Below are positions 33,557 through 44,100 of a DNA stretch of 64,000 nucleotides, piece by piece. Every line of letters begins with the position of its first letter. The first letter of the stretch is position 1. Made by a program: the position numbers and the translations under genes. The notes under the pieces were generated by a model that was given only the letters and a program-made list of their open reading frames with translations, had not been told where the DNA came from and made no database searches. The stretch spans positions 62,001 to 126,000 of the forward strand of contig CAYPFY010000010.1 of NCBI GenBank assembly GCA_964410105.1, written 5' to 3'. The DNA comes from CAYPFY01 sp964410105 (lineage in GTDB: Bacteria > Bacteroidota > Ignavibacteria > UBA10030 > SZUA-254).

Positions 33557-34275
33557 CATGGAAATTCCTGAACACCGGCCGTCATCCCGGGAAGTACAAC
33601 ATGGAATTCGACGAGGCGCTCGCCCGGGGCGCGGCGGACCTGCCCGTCATGAGGGTTTATGGCTGGTCCCCGCCCGCCATCTCCCTCGGGTTCAACCAGG
33701 CTCTTGGCGATTTCGACATCCCGGCTCTGGGGCGGTCCGGCATCGACATCGTGCGCCGGCCGACCGGCGGAAAAGCGATCTTCCATGACCATGAGCTCAC
33801 CTATAGCGTAGCGATTTCGGCCGGGGCGGGACCGAGGGCGATCTATCGGCTGATACACGAGGGATTGCTGCGGGGGCTCATGCGGCTGGGCATCAGTGCG
33901 GAACTCTCGGAATGCGACGCTCCGTTCAGGGAGCTTCGCCGTGAACCTGCTTCAATTCCCTGTTTCTCGTTTTCGGCCAGAAGCGAGATCCAGTACAGAG
34001 GGAGAAAGCTTGTCGGCAGCGCACAGCGACGCTACGGCCCGGTCGTCCTCCAGCACGGCTCCATACTCCTGGGACCTCAGCACCGGAGGATCGGGGAATT
34101 CCTTTCGCCGGCATTGCGGTCCTCGCGCGAGTCGATCGAGCGCCGCCTCGAATCAAGGACGGCCGATGCGGAGGAAATCCTCGGCAGGGGCATCTCCTAT
34201 GATGAGGCCGCCGAGTCGATCCTTGGCGGGTTCGAAGAATTTCTCACGATGAAAGAGGCTTGCGGAATTTTATGA
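33553..34275 (+). CDS. lipoate/octanoate-protein ligase family enzyme
   Basis: 240 residues. The signature RRPTGGKAIFHDHELTYSV and the lipoyl-AMP contact Lys in YRGRKLVGSAQRR place it in the BPL/LplA/LipM superfamily, which attaches lipoate or octanoate to E2/GcvH lysines. The C-terminal accessory domain of LplA is missing, so it resembles LipM/LipL or a short LplA. ATGA overlaps on both sides (lpxA and panB) embed it in the envelope operon. Confidence 0.88.
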   Translation: MTWKFLNTGRHPGKYNMEFDEALARGAADLPVMRVYGWSPPAISLGFNQALGDFDIPALGRSGIDIVRRPTGGKAIFHDHELTYSVAISAGAGPRAIYRLIHEGLLRGLMRLGISAELSECDAPFRELRREPASIPCFSFSARSEIQYRGRKLVGSAQRRYGPVVLQHGSILLGPQHRRIGEFLSPALRSSRESIERRLESRTADAEEILGRGISYDEAAESILGGFEEFLTMKEACGIL

Positions 34276-35090
34276 AAAAAGAGCCCGGAAAACCCCGCGT
34301 CGTGACGACCAAGACGGTCACGACAATGAAGCAGACGGGAGAGAAAATCACGATGTTGACCGCCTACGATTTTCTGGTCGCGAAATATCTCGATCAGGTG
34401 GGGATCGACATCATCCTTGTGGGCGATTCCCTCGGAAATGTCGTGCACGGATATGCGACGACCCTCCCGGTGACGGTCGACGACATGATATACCACGCGA
34501 AGGCTGTAAAACGCGCCGTAAGGAATGCCCTCATCGTCGTCGACATGCCCTTCATGTCGTTCCAGTCCAGCACGGACGACGCTATCCGGAATGCGGGGAG
34601 AATCATGAAGGAGGTTGGAGTCGGGGCGGTGAAGCTCGAGGGGGGCTCCTACATCGCAGAGATCGTGAAGCACCTGGTCAAAATCGGGATCCCGGTCATG
34701 GGCCATCTCGGGCTCACGCCCCAGGCGATCAACAAATTCGGCACCTACGAGGTGAGGGCGCAGACAAAGGAAGAGGGGGACGAGCTTCTTCATGACGCCA
34801 AGGTGCTCGCCGAGGCCGGGGTTTTTGCGATCGTTCTGGAGAAAATCCCCTCGGACCTTGCGAAACGGGTAACGAAGGCGGTCCGGGTGCCGACGATAGG
34901 CATCGGGGCAGGGCCTCACTGCGACGGCCAGGTGCTTGTCGTCTACGACATGCTCGGACTGACGGAAGAGTTCAAACCACGGTTCGTCCGCCGCTATGCG
35001 GAGCTCGCCGAGACGATGCGCACGGCGTTCCGGAGTTATATCTCCGACGTCCGGACCGGCCGGTTCCCGACCGGCAAAGAAAGCTACTAG
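34272..35090 (+). CDS. panB: 3-methyl-2-oxobutanoate hydroxymethyltransferase
   Basis: 272 residues. First committed step of pantothenate (coenzyme A) synthesis. Signatures: MLTAYDFLVAKYLDQVGIDI, ILVGDSLGNVVHG, AGVFAIVLEKIPSDLAKRV, GIGAGPHCDGQVLV. ATG 34272 overlaps the ligase stop codon; a TTG start four codons earlier is less likely. Confidence 0.96.
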   Translation: MKKEPGKPRVVTTKTVTTMKQTGEKITMLTAYDFLVAKYLDQVGIDIILVGDSLGNVVHGYATTLPVTVDDMIYHAKAVKRAVRNALIVVDMPFMSFQSSTDDAIRNAGRIMKEVGVGAVKLEGGSYIAEIVKHLVKIGIPVMGHLGLTPQAINKFGTYEVRAQTKEEGDELLHDAKVLAEAGVFAIVLEKIPSDLAKRVTKAVRVPTIGIGAGPHCDGQVLVVYDMLGLTEEFKPRFVRRYAELAETMRTAFRSYISDVRTGRFPTGKESY

Positions 35091-35092
35091 CG

Positions 35093-35890
35093 ATGGCCGG
35101 GACAATCCGGGCGCTCGTCTGCAACGATGACGGGATCGACGCACCCGGGATTCTGGCGCTGGCGACCGAGATGAAGAAACTCGGGAGCGTCACAGTCGTG
35201 GCTCCCGATAAACAGCGGAGCGCCGTCGGACACGCCATCACCATGAATTACCCGCTGAGGGTTACGAAGTTTTTCCGGGCGGGGAAATTCTTCGGGTATG
35301 CCGTGAACGGCACCCCGGCAGATTGCGTGAAACTTGCAATGCGGACCCTGCTGAAAAAGAGGCCCGATATCCTCGTCTCCGGCGTCAACCACGGCTCGAA
35401 CACGTCGATCAATATCATCTATTCCGGAACGGTATCCGCAGCGACCGAGGGGACCATACTGGGGATACCCTCGCTGGCGATTTCACTCACGACGCGCGAT
35501 AAACCCGACTTCCGGTTCGCCGCAAAATTTGCCCGGAAGCTGGCGAAGGGCGTCCTCCAGCACGGGCTTCCTCCCGATACCCTTCTTAACGTGAACATCC
35601 CTCCGGTGCGGGAAAAGGACATCCGCGGGGTAAGGGTGACGCGGCAGGGTAAAACACGCTGGGATGATACCTTCGACGTCCGCCGGGATCCGAACGACAA
35701 TGAGTATTACTGGCTTACCGGCAAACTGGAGGTGATCGACACGGCGGGAGATACAGACCAGATCGCCATCATGAAAAACTACGTTTCGGTGACCCCCATC
35801 CAGTACGACCTCACGGATTACGCCATGCTCCCGGCGCTCTCGCGCTGGAAGCTCAATTCCCTCCTATCCCGGAGCTCACCCCGAGCCTGA
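35093..35890 (+). CDS. surE: 5'/3'-nucleotidase SurE
   Basis: 265 residues. The metal-binding motif NDDGIDAPGI (Asp12, Asp13), the conserved Ser/Asn segments DKQRSAVGHAIT and VSGVNHGSNTSINIIYSGTV, and AATEG are present. It dephosphorylates nucleoside monophosphates and survival-related polyphosphates. Two bases after panB; last gene of the plus-strand operon. The gap 35891-36002 between this and the convergent acyltransferase shows no convincing terminator. Confidence 0.95.
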   Translation: MAGTIRALVCNDDGIDAPGILALATEMKKLGSVTVVAPDKQRSAVGHAITMNYPLRVTKFFRAGKFFGYAVNGTPADCVKLAMRTLLKKRPDILVSGVNHGSNTSINIIYSGTVSAATEGTILGIPSLAISLTTRDKPDFRFAAKFARKLAKGVLQHGLPPDTLLNVNIPPVREKDIRGVRVTRQGKTRWDDTFDVRRDPNDNEYYWLTGKLEVIDTAGDTDQIAIMKNYVSVTPIQYDLTDYAMLPALSRWKLNSLLSRSSPRA

Positions 35891-36002
35891 CAGGCGGCGC
35901 CCTTAGGGCAGGAACTTCCCCTTTCTGACACACCTCGTTCCTTCGTGACGGAGGATTTCCCTTGGGGTGATTGCGAGAATTGACACACCCTGCCGCGAGG
36001 AA

Positions 36003-37148
36003 TCAGCTCGTCTTGACGATAAACATGACGACTATCCCCGAGAGAGTGGCGAACTGAAGGATTTTCGCGTACCCGATATTCCACTGCTTGATGAAATGCC
36101 AGATGAACGCGAGCACGTACATCGCCGCGGCAAGGATGAGAGTGAGCCCGAGGGATTGGGCATAGTCGAGATGGGGGCCGAAGTATCGGATGAAGCTCCA
36201 TTCGTACGTGTAGCCGTAGACAATGAGGAGATGGACGGTGTACACGATGAGAGATTCCTGGCCGAACAGCATGAGAGGCGACCAGGAAGTCTTTGCCCGC
36301 CAGATCAGCCACAGGAACATCGTCACAAGTCCCAGGCGGAGGAAGAAGAACTCCGGGCTTGCCCTCCAGAAATCGTGTCGGGGATAAAGAGTGACCGGCT
36401 GGAACTCGGCGAGGAGCGATAGCGCCATACAGCACACCGAGAATACCAGGAGCCGTTTCATGAACACTCCTTCCTTCCCTTGAGCTCTCATGCGCAGGTA
36501 GAGAAAGCAGACGACTGTCCCGCTCGTGAGGAACGCCGTCCAGGGAAAGAGGGGAAATTGCGATTTGAATTGCGTCGTGAGATAGGGCCTGAACCACACC
36601 GGCAGGCCAGAGTAGTCCATTTCGCGGATGATCGGGGAGGCAAAGACGATTGCCGCCGTGGACAGGGCGGCGATCCAGAGGAAATACTGTTCCTTCCGGA
36701 CTATGACGGCGATGAGCGTTAGAAAGAGCAGTGAAACGACGATCGTCTGGAGGATGTCGACCTGGAAGAACGGGATCCATGCGTTCCCGTCGGCCAGCTC
36801 ACGCAACCGGGACAGGGAAAAGAAAGGGAGATGAAGCGAATACCCGACTGCGGCGATAAAGAGCAGCCTGGCAACGGAGCGCCAGAGCGGCATCCTCAGA
36901 TCGACGTAATCATCCCACTTTTTCTGAAGCGAGATGGCCATCCCCATGCCCGCGCAGAAAAGAAACGAGGGGGCCACGAGACCGTTGACGAAGGTGAGTA
37001 ATTTGAAGAACGACTCGTCTTTGATCTCAGGGCAGAGGAGGGCATTCACCACATGAGTTTCGATCATCACGAGGACGGCCCATCCTCTCAGCACATCGAT
37101 GAATCCCAACCTTGAGGAGGGCGACGGAGTCGGGGTTGCAGTTTCCAC
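36003..37148 (-). CDS. membrane acyltransferase-like protein (HGSNAT/DUF1624 type)
   Basis: 381 residues with about 10 membrane helices. The N-terminal signature RLGFIDVLRGWAVLVMIETH, containing the conserved R-G and His, is that of the heparan-alpha-glucosaminide N-acetyltransferase/DUF1624 and acyltransferase-3 type families that move acyl groups across the inner membrane. Start GTG 37148. The acyl acceptor is unknown. Own promoter 37192-37220. Confidence 0.8.
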   Translation of the reverse strand: METATPTPSPSSRLGFIDVLRGWAVLVMIETHVVNALLCPEIKDESFFKLLTFVNGLVAPSFLFCAGMGMAISLQKKWDDYVDLRMPLWRSVARLLFIAAVGYSLHLPFFSLSRLRELADGNAWIPFFQVDILQTIVVSLLFLTLIAVIVRKEQYFLWIAALSTAAIVFASPIIREMDYSGLPVWFRPYLTTQFKSQFPLFPWTAFLTSGTVVCFLYLRMRAQGKEGVFMKRLLVFSVCCMALSLLAEFQPVTLYPRHDFWRASPEFFFLRLGLVTMFLWLIWRAKTSWSPLMLFGQESLIVYTVHLLIVYGYTYEWSFIRYFGPHLDYAQSLGLTLILAAAMYVLAFIWHFIKQWNIGYAKILQFATLSGIVVMFIVKTS

Positions 37149-37191
37149 GAAATCTTGTTCCGTTTCAGGATACGACGATTGTCAGGCACGG

Positions 37192-37220
37192 AAATTATGG
37201 GAATTTGCCTGAAAAGTCAA
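37192..37220 (-). promoter_or_regulatory. promoter of the acyltransferase gene
   Basis: TTGACT (37220-37215), 17-base spacer, TAATTT (37197-37192) on the minus strand. Confidence 0.65.
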
Positions 37221-37465
37221 GCCCCCTTTTTACGGCTTGTATCAGCGGAAAGTAGGCGCCACCATCGTCGGTCGGGATAAGAAGAATGAGCCAGGAATGA
37301 TCAGACGGAAGAGGGTGTTATCTTGGCACGAAGAGCTGAGGCCATCGTTCGCCCAGTAGGGAGGGTTGATCGACGGGTCGCCTACCCTAATGGGTCAATC
37401 CCGCGTGCCCCGGCTCTCGCAAAGCGGAGGGGGCGACCAAACCCATGTTAGAACCAGCGTGAGAG
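37221..37465. other. non-coding stretch with inverted repeats
   Basis: No open frame of note. Several short self-complementary segments are seen (for example GGGTTGA near 37366 pairing with TCAATCC near 37397, and CGGGT with ACCC between them). No known RNA family is recognised; it may only be a degraded sequence. Confidence 0.4.
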
Positions 37466-38293
37466 TTATCGCATCAGTGCGAGGGGAAAGCTCAGCTTGA
37501 TTTGCTTATCAAACCCGTCAATAATAAGGAACATGTTAGCTGATCCTCTCAGGAAATGAGTGTCTCCTTTTCGCAACTGAAATTTCGCAAAGACCGTTTC
37601 ATCGAGCGTGAGATTATCGCGTTTTCGCCCCCAAACAAATTGTGCAGGGAGCGTCTCCCCGCGATCGTTCCGCAGAACTATATTTTTGTCAAGCCGGGTA
37701 ATATCTGGCGAAAAACAATCGGTGTATGGCATGAGAGGGACGGTTACGTAACTTATCTGACCGTTTGGGGTCACCACCGCAACTTGTTTGAGCTTGTTAC
37801 ACGGCCACTGCGTATTATTTATTGCGATCAAGAACTGGACCACATCGATCTGAACCGGTTCACGAAAAAAATTCCCCCGAGCATCGACTAGCTTGCCATT
37901 GTGCTCCCAGTCGATATACATCCCCGCGGCGTCTGCCATCAGGGTATCAGTATTCGCACGAAACGATTCCTCAGACCAGTGAGCCACACCCTGTGCCGAG
38001 CGTTGGATGGCCAGGATCACCGATGGATAGTAAGGAATGGCGATAACTTTCACTCTCGCCTCTTGGTCGAAGTGATTAAATGCTGCGGGAATCGCAATTA
38101 CTGAAAAACAATCTTGACTAGACCACTCAGCGGGGCGATGGGAGAGGATCTCTTCATACAAGGCTTGGTCAGACCCGAAACAGCCGGGAAAAAATAGGGC
38201 GGAAGCAATGAGAGAGGCTATGAGATCTATCGCTACAAGTGCCCGGCTGGTGTTGAAGCTGGAGAGACAAAGCGCTCCTTTTCTCATCCCCAT
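37466..38293 (-). CDS. lipoprotein of unknown function
   Basis: 275 residues. A hydrophobic signal segment ends in a lipobox FFPGC (Cys38), then a mature domain with EWSSQDCFSVIAIPAAFNHF, a beta-rich middle (VQFLIAINNTQWPCNKLKQVAV) and IDGFDKQIKLSFPLA at the end. The four or so Cys in the mature part are unusual. No family recognised. Start placed at ATG 38293 (AGG nearby) or 38287; a TTG extension to 38410 lacks support. Confidence 0.6.
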   Translation of the reverse strand: MGMRKGALCLSSFNTSRALVAIDLIASLIASALFFPGCFGSDQALYEEILSHRPAEWSSQDCFSVIAIPAAFNHFDQEARVKVIAIPYYPSVILAIQRSAQGVAHWSEESFRANTDTLMADAAGMYIDWEHNGKLVDARGNFFREPVQIDVVQFLIAINNTQWPCNKLKQVAVVTPNGQISYVTVPLMPYTDCFSPDITRLDKNIVLRNDRGETLPAQFVWGRKRDNLTLDETVFAKFQLRKGDTHFLRGSANMFLIIDGFDKQIKLSFPLALMR

Positions 38294-38437
38294 CCGACCT
38301 GAGAAGAGCAACCGCATATGAGAGAGCCCGCAGCCTGGCAGATCGGGACTCGGGGGGGATTCAATATATGTCCGCTGGGGCACATGATAGGCTGGCAACC
38401 GATGGATCAAAACTGAATCTCCCGCCGCGTCTCTGTC

Positions 38438-40156
38438 TCATTTCGAGAGAATCATTTTCCTGACGCGGGTGAAAGACGGGGTCACAAGCTCGTAGAAATA
38501 GGTCCCCGATGGAAGGCTTGACGCGTTCACGAGAATCTGGTAGCTGCCGGGCTGGTAGGCTCCATCGATCGGCCTCGAAACTGCCCGACCGAGGAGATCG
38601 TAAATCGTCAATCTCACCCGCGCGGCGGAAGGGAGGGAGAAGTCAATACGTGTCGTCGGATTGAAGGGGTTCGGGTAATTCTGGGCCAGGGAGAAATCCC
38701 GCGTCCTGCCGGACTCCTGGACGCCGACCGGTCCGGTATAGGTGAAATGAAACGTGTCGGCGCTCGATACTTCGGTAAACTCATCCCGGATCATGACAAA
38801 CCAGGAGTAGACCCCGGTATGAGGCAGTATGTCCCGGAGGGACGGTGTGAGGGAAGAATCTGCGGCCCGGAGGGACGTGTCGATCCCTGCTCCGGCGATA
38901 TGGATCTCGTAGTAGTGGGGATCCACGGATGGATCGGTCGCCCGTTGCCACAGAAACGTCGTCGATGCGTTCACAACAGACTGATCGGCCGGCCCGAGAA
39001 GCGATGATCTGACGCGAGGTTTCAGAGAATCGAACGAGCAGAGATAGAGCCCGGTCTGCATATCGGAACCGATCCATCGTCCCGAAAAGAAGTAGGGGTA
39101 GACGCCCCAGCAACCGGCATACCCGCCGCTTGGACCAGGGTATGTATCATACGAACCTGCCTCAAACGGATTGTAGGGGTCATGCACGTCGACTACTCTC
39201 ATCCCGGCCGTGTAGTGGGCGATATAGGCATAGTAACCCCTTCCGTGAACATTGTGAATATTGCTTGTCGGTTCGGCGACCCATTCCGCCACCTTGACCG
39301 AGTTCGGAAGACTGTCGAGCGCCCAGATCTTCAGATCATGGGGGGTGCTTCCGATCTCATCGCATGTCAGCGCAAACTTTCCGTCAATCGTCGCCCACGC
39401 GTTATGCGTCCCGCTTCCGCTGTAGACGATCACACCCATTGTGGCAGGCACGTTTTTCTTCTGTATGTTGACGACATAGAGTCCGCCCCCCGGATAAATC
39501 GCGGATGCGTAGAGCGTATCGTTCCGCACGTATGAATCATGGATGTATTGCGGTTCGAAGGTGCCTGCGAACTCAGGGCTTGTCGGGTCGTTATGGAGCG
39601 AGAATATGACACACCCTCCCGGCGGCCAGTTCGCGCTACCGTTGCAGTAAAGATATCCATCGGCAAGGGTCACTGTATGGGACCGGACGTTATTTTTGCC
39701 CGAATCGGGCGGAGTCGTCGACACGTAGATAAAACTCCTGACAAGGACCGCAGTATCGGGAAGCCCGGAAAGATCGATGATCTGAACTCCGCTGCCTCCT
39801 TCGGAGACGGCGTATGCGTACTGTTTATACGTCTTAAACTCGCGGTAGGCATAGGGAGCCGTCGGACCGGGGATGAACTGCACCTCACGGATGGGGGAGA
39901 CATTCAGGTCGATGATGGACGTGCCGGTTGCCGTTGCGATGAGCGCGAACTCCTTCCCCGTAGGCGAGACCCATCCCCAGCAGCTCGAGTACGACGTCCC
40001 CTGGCCCGAGACCCCATGGGGCTGGTCCAGGTGGTCGAGGAGAGTCACGCCGTTCCTCTGGCCGCGGCTTCCTTGAGAAAGGAATGAGATGGCGAGTGCT
40101 GAAAAGACGAGGGGGACTTTGAGCAGTTGGCGCACCGGGGGGAGAGGGGGAATCAT
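38438..40156 (-). CDS. secreted LVIVD-repeat (choice-of-anchor B) protein with T9SS tail
   Basis: 572 residues. Signal peptide (about 1-32). Residues 35-390 are a beta-propeller-like series with WGWVSPTGKEFALIAT, VQIIDLSG, LYVVNIQKK, MRVVDVHDPYNP, the pattern of the choice-of-anchor B family. The C-terminus has NYPNPFNPTTRIDFSLPS followed by VRLTIYDLLGR and ending TRVRKMILSK, the type IX secretion sorting domain, so the protein should be surface-exposed or released. Function beyond that is unknown. Confidence 0.85.
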   Translation of the reverse strand: MIPPLPPVRQLLKVPLVFSALAISFLSQGSRGQRNGVTLLDHLDQPHGVSGQGTSYSSCWGWVSPTGKEFALIATATGTSIIDLNVSPIREVQFIPGPTAPYAYREFKTYKQYAYAVSEGGSGVQIIDLSGLPDTAVLVRSFIYVSTTPPDSGKNNVRSHTVTLADGYLYCNGSANWPPGGCVIFSLHNDPTSPEFAGTFEPQYIHDSYVRNDTLYASAIYPGGGLYVVNIQKKNVPATMGVIVYSGSGTHNAWATIDGKFALTCDEIGSTPHDLKIWALDSLPNSVKVAEWVAEPTSNIHNVHGRGYYAYIAHYTAGMRVVDVHDPYNPFEAGSYDTYPGPSGGYAGCWGVYPYFFSGRWIGSDMQTGLYLCSFDSLKPRVRSSLLGPADQSVVNASTTFLWQRATDPSVDPHYYEIHIAGAGIDTSLRAADSSLTPSLRDILPHTGVYSWFVMIRDEFTEVSSADTFHFTYTGPVGVQESGRTRDFSLAQNYPNPFNPTTRIDFSLPSAARVRLTIYDLLGRAVSRPIDGAYQPGSYQILVNASSLPSGTYFYELVTPSFTRVRKMILSK

Positions 40157-40200
40157 GATTAAAATATCGCTATTAGAAATACCCTTCGCAACAGCGAAAA

Positions 40201-40227
40201 CCCGGCCCTACGGCGTTTTGCGCCGGG
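40201..40227 (-). terminator. Rho-independent terminator after the rhomboid gene
   Basis: CCCGGC/GCCGGG stem with an inner GGCG-CGCC pairing, directly past the stop codon, followed on the minus strand by TTTTCGCTGTT. Confidence 0.7.
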
Positions 40228-40974
40228 CTACTGAGTGCTGAAGCGGTTCAGAAATTCCCTCTCGGCGAGCGTGAGGCTATGAACTCCCGAGGCGCTGATC
40301 TTGTCAAGAATACGGTCAAGTTCTTCACGGTTGACCTCGTGAAGGCTCCCGCGATCGATCGTCTTCCACTTTTCGACATCCGCGGGTGTAGCGTCCGGGG
40401 GAGTGAACTGCTGAAACTCTGCTGAGCGCGATCTGCCGGCGATCCACTTTACATAAAGATAGCCGCCCAGGAATCCCCCCAAATGGGCGAAGTGGGCGGT
40501 GCCGTCCGACGACCCGCCAAATCCGCCAAACAGGGAGAGGAGGGTCATGATCCCGACAAGAATCCGCGCCTGAACCGGGAAAATGCCGTAGATGAAAACC
40601 AGTGAGGTGGGCCAGTAATACGCGAACCCAAGCATGACGCCATAGACGGCGCCCGAAGCGCCCAGGATGGCCGTATGGGGTGTAATGACGAGGGAGAGCA
40701 ATGCCCCGGTGATGCCGCTGATGAAGTAAAGCCAGAGAAAGCGTTCGCCTCCAAGCTCGATCTCGAGCCGGGGGCCAAAGAAATAGAGACCCAGCATGTT
40801 GAAGAAGATGTGCCCCAGCCCTGCGTGGAGGAACATGTAGGTGACGAGGGTCCAGGGTCTCAGCAGAACAAGCGACGGGACGAAAACCAGTTTTTCAACG
40901 AGTGCGGGAGAGGAATATGTCAGAAGGAACATCGCCCCGTTGGCGATGATAAGACGGGTCACCCAAGGGGTCAT
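40228..40974 (-). CDS. rhomboid-family intramembrane serine protease
   Basis: 248 residues with six helices. The catalytic Ser107 is in LGASGAVYG and the catalytic His164 in HFAHLGGFLGGY; the conserved HAGLGHIFFNMLGL segment near residue 50 is also present. The C-terminal cytoplasmic tail (about 185-248) is short and acidic-basic. It cleaves membrane protein substrates within the bilayer. Possible cargo or sorting substrates of the surrounding secreted proteins are not evident from sequence. Confidence 0.93.
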   Translation of the reverse strand: MTPWVTRLIIANGAMFLLTYSSPALVEKLVFVPSLVLLRPWTLVTYMFLHAGLGHIFFNMLGLYFFGPRLEIELGGERFLWLYFISGITGALLSLVITPHTAILGASGAVYGVMLGFAYYWPTSLVFIYGIFPVQARILVGIMTLLSLFGGFGGSSDGTAHFAHLGGFLGGYLYVKWIAGRSRSAEFQQFTPPDATPADVEKWKTIDRGSLHEVNREELDRILDKISASGVHSLTLAEREFLNRFSTQ

Positions 40975-40992
40975 TTAATCCCGCCGCGGCTG

Positions 40993-41021
40993 AAAATTTG
41001 CATGGCCGCAATGTAGCTCAA
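40993..41021 (-). promoter_or_regulatory. possible promoter of the rhomboid gene
   Basis: TTGAGC (41021-41016), 17-base spacer, AATTTT (40998-40993) on the minus strand; the -10 box is weak. Confidence 0.35.
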
Positions 41022-41108
41022 TCCGCAGGGAATTCCAAACGAATAGGGAGTGCGCAGGACAACATTGGGCGGATTTGGGAAATATCCCGCGCTCGCAGGG
41101 GGAGGCCG

Positions 41109-44100
41109 CTACCGGACGACCATCATTTTCCTGGTAGAGACGAAACCGCCGGCTCTTAGGCGATAGAAGTAGACTCCGCTCGAAACGTGATCGGCTCTCC
41201 ACTGTGCGTCATACGTCCCTGCGGGCACGGATCCCTCCGCGAGAGTTGCCAGCTCTCGGCCCAGGAGATCATAGATTCTCAATGAGATGACTGCATCCGT
41301 CGGGACGGAATATCGGATTACCGTCGTGGGATTGAACGGATTGGGGAAATTTTGCTCAAGAGCATAATCCCGGGGCGTATTGCCAATCCAGAGCCCCCCT
41401 GTGTGAGTCTGGAGAATGGCGCCGTCGGTTCCAACGATCGTTGCCGAAAGCGGGTCATGAATGACACAGCCCAGGAGCGAGAAGAGTGTCCCGGAAGCTT
41501 GAGCGGACCAGGTGTAGCCGGCATCCGACGATTTGAGAACAATCCCTCCATCCCCGACGATGACACCCTGTCTCCCTAGATACGAAATGCCGTTGAGGGA
41601 TCCGTTCGTCCCCGCATCTTTTACATCCCACGAGATTCCCCCGTCTGACGATTGTACGAGTGTACCCGACCGTGAGACCGCCGTAATCGTTTCGCCAGCG
41701 AGTGCAACGCTGAGAAGGGCGGCTGTAGTTCCCACATTCGACGGCTGAAACCATAAGCGGCCTCCGTCAGAAGAAACAAGAACCACGCCGAGATCGCCGA
41801 CCACCACGACATGATCCGCGCTACCGTAAGCAACTGCATTGAGATTTGATGAAACAGCCCCCGATTCATCGAACCAGTTCAACCCTCCGTCGGTCGTCCG
41901 GAGCAGAGCGCCGGCTGCGCCGACGCAGATGCCATGATAGGAGTCTGAAAAAGCCGTTCCAGACAAACGGCTTCTCGTGCCGCTGACCTGAGCTGCCCAG
42001 TGAAGTCCGCCATCGGTCGTGTGTATAATGGTTCCATATCCGCCGACGGCGGTTGCGGTGTCTGCACGTGGAAAGGAGACTCCAACCAGAGGAATGCCCG
42101 CGGACTCTAGGAGGGTGCCGTGAAGTTGCGGGGTCCAATTCACCCCGCCGTCAGAAGTATAGAGAACTATTCCGCTATCTCCGACGGCCATGCCATGAAG
42201 GGCATCTTCGAAAGAAATTGACCGGAGATCACGGAGGGTGACTGTACCGGGGAATTCCGACCAGACATTTCCGCCATCGGACGTCTGAAAAAAGGTAGGA
42301 ACAGAGCGAAAGTACGGGTAATGGATTAGAATATCATACCCCGACAGCGCAAAACCCCGTAATGGCGAGGCCATTGCTCCTGAAAAGAGGATGGTGCGCG
42401 TGCTTACGCGCCCCTGGGTCCAGGTCGATCCCGTGTCGGACGAACGATAGAAACCACCACTTTCGCCGAACGCACACACAGCAGAGGGACCTATGAATGA
42501 AAGCTTTACGATGTTTTCACCAAGCGATCCGAGGCGAGACCAGGTTGATCCGCCGTTTGTCGTCCGGAGGAGCAGTCCGCCCGAACCACCCGCGATCCCC
42601 AGGTGCCGATCGGCGAACGAGACTGTCCGGAGGGAGGTCCCGGACGAACCGTGAGTTCCGAGCGGAAGCGGTACAGAGACCCAGGAATCTCCCCTGTTTG
42701 ATGTTCGCAGAATCTCGCCATGCCGCGTGACATCGAAGCCGACAGCCACAGCAGTCGATGCGTCCAAGGAGCGAATCCCGCTGATCGTGATATCCGGTGA
42801 GGAAAACTGTTGGGTCCACACATTGCCGCCATCCGACGTGTGATGAATCGAACCATAGTCGCCGAACTCAAGGCTCCCGCTGCCCGAGACGAATCCGTTG
42901 CTCCGATCCGAGAAGGAGACCGATGAAAGATTGGCGGCTGTTCCGCTTTGACCAGGCACCCAGTGTTTGCCTCCGTCGGAAGAGACGAGTATCGCCCCAT
43001 TCTCCCCGACCACGACGAACTTTTCATCGTCGATCAGACTGACTGCGGCGAGCGTTTGTGTCGTCCCTGTGGCCTCGGACAGGATAGTCCAGCTCGAGCC
43101 ATTATCCGTTGAGGTCATGACCGTCCCCGCTTCGCCGGCCGCGATGCCCTTTCCATTCAGGAACGCGATATCCCGCAGATAATTCCCTTGTGGGAGGGGA
43201 TTCAACCAGCGCCAGCCAGATCTGAAGGCATTGCGGATCCCCTTGCCAAAACCGAATACCGAGTGGGGCGACCCGGAAGCATTATCATGTATGGTTATTA
43301 GTGACCCCTGTTGGCCCACGGCTGAGGGTGAGAAGATGATCGCGAATTCCCGGGATCCGAATGGGGGGATTTCAGATGATTCGGGGAACATGGTGAAATC
43401 GTTGGATTGCGACTCGATTCTGGAAATTACCATCGGCGATGCCCCGTAGTTCCGGATCGTCAATGCAGAGCGCCGAACCGTTCCGACGACAACCTGTCCA
43501 AAGTAGGTATAGGCGGGGAGAGCCGAAAAAAGAGGTTCCGAGCGACCCCCCGTGCTCGTCTCGAGTATGGTGCCGTTGTCGCCCACAATAAGCCCGTGGA
43601 GTGAATCTGTGAACAGAACTCGGTTGAGATTACTGGAAGTCCCGCTCGGTTGCCGCACCCAGTGAAGGCCAGCGTCATCGGTCCTGAGGACGATTCCGCT
43701 GTCCCCGACTGCCCACCCTGCGCCCCCCGGGAAACCAGGAGTATTGCCTGGGAAAAATACGCCTCGGAGAGTCACACTTGGCGTGTTGACGACGACGTTC
43801 CAGATTGTCCCGTCATCAGTAGTCCGGAGGATCATCCCTTTCTCGCCGACGATGAAACCGGTTGCGTAAGTGTCGATCCCCTGGGGGAACGAAATCCCAT
43901 AATAGTTAGACGTGCGCCTTGTGATGGGTGGAGTTTGTCTGGACCACCGGTGAGCGATGTCCCCCTTCAGAATTGTTCCGCTATCGCCAACCAAATAGAT
44001 AGAATTAAGATTGCGGACGCAGGAATTCTTCAGATTCATCGTTGTTCCGGAATTTACATACGAGAAGGTCGCACCCGAATTGGTTGATTGATAGATTAGT

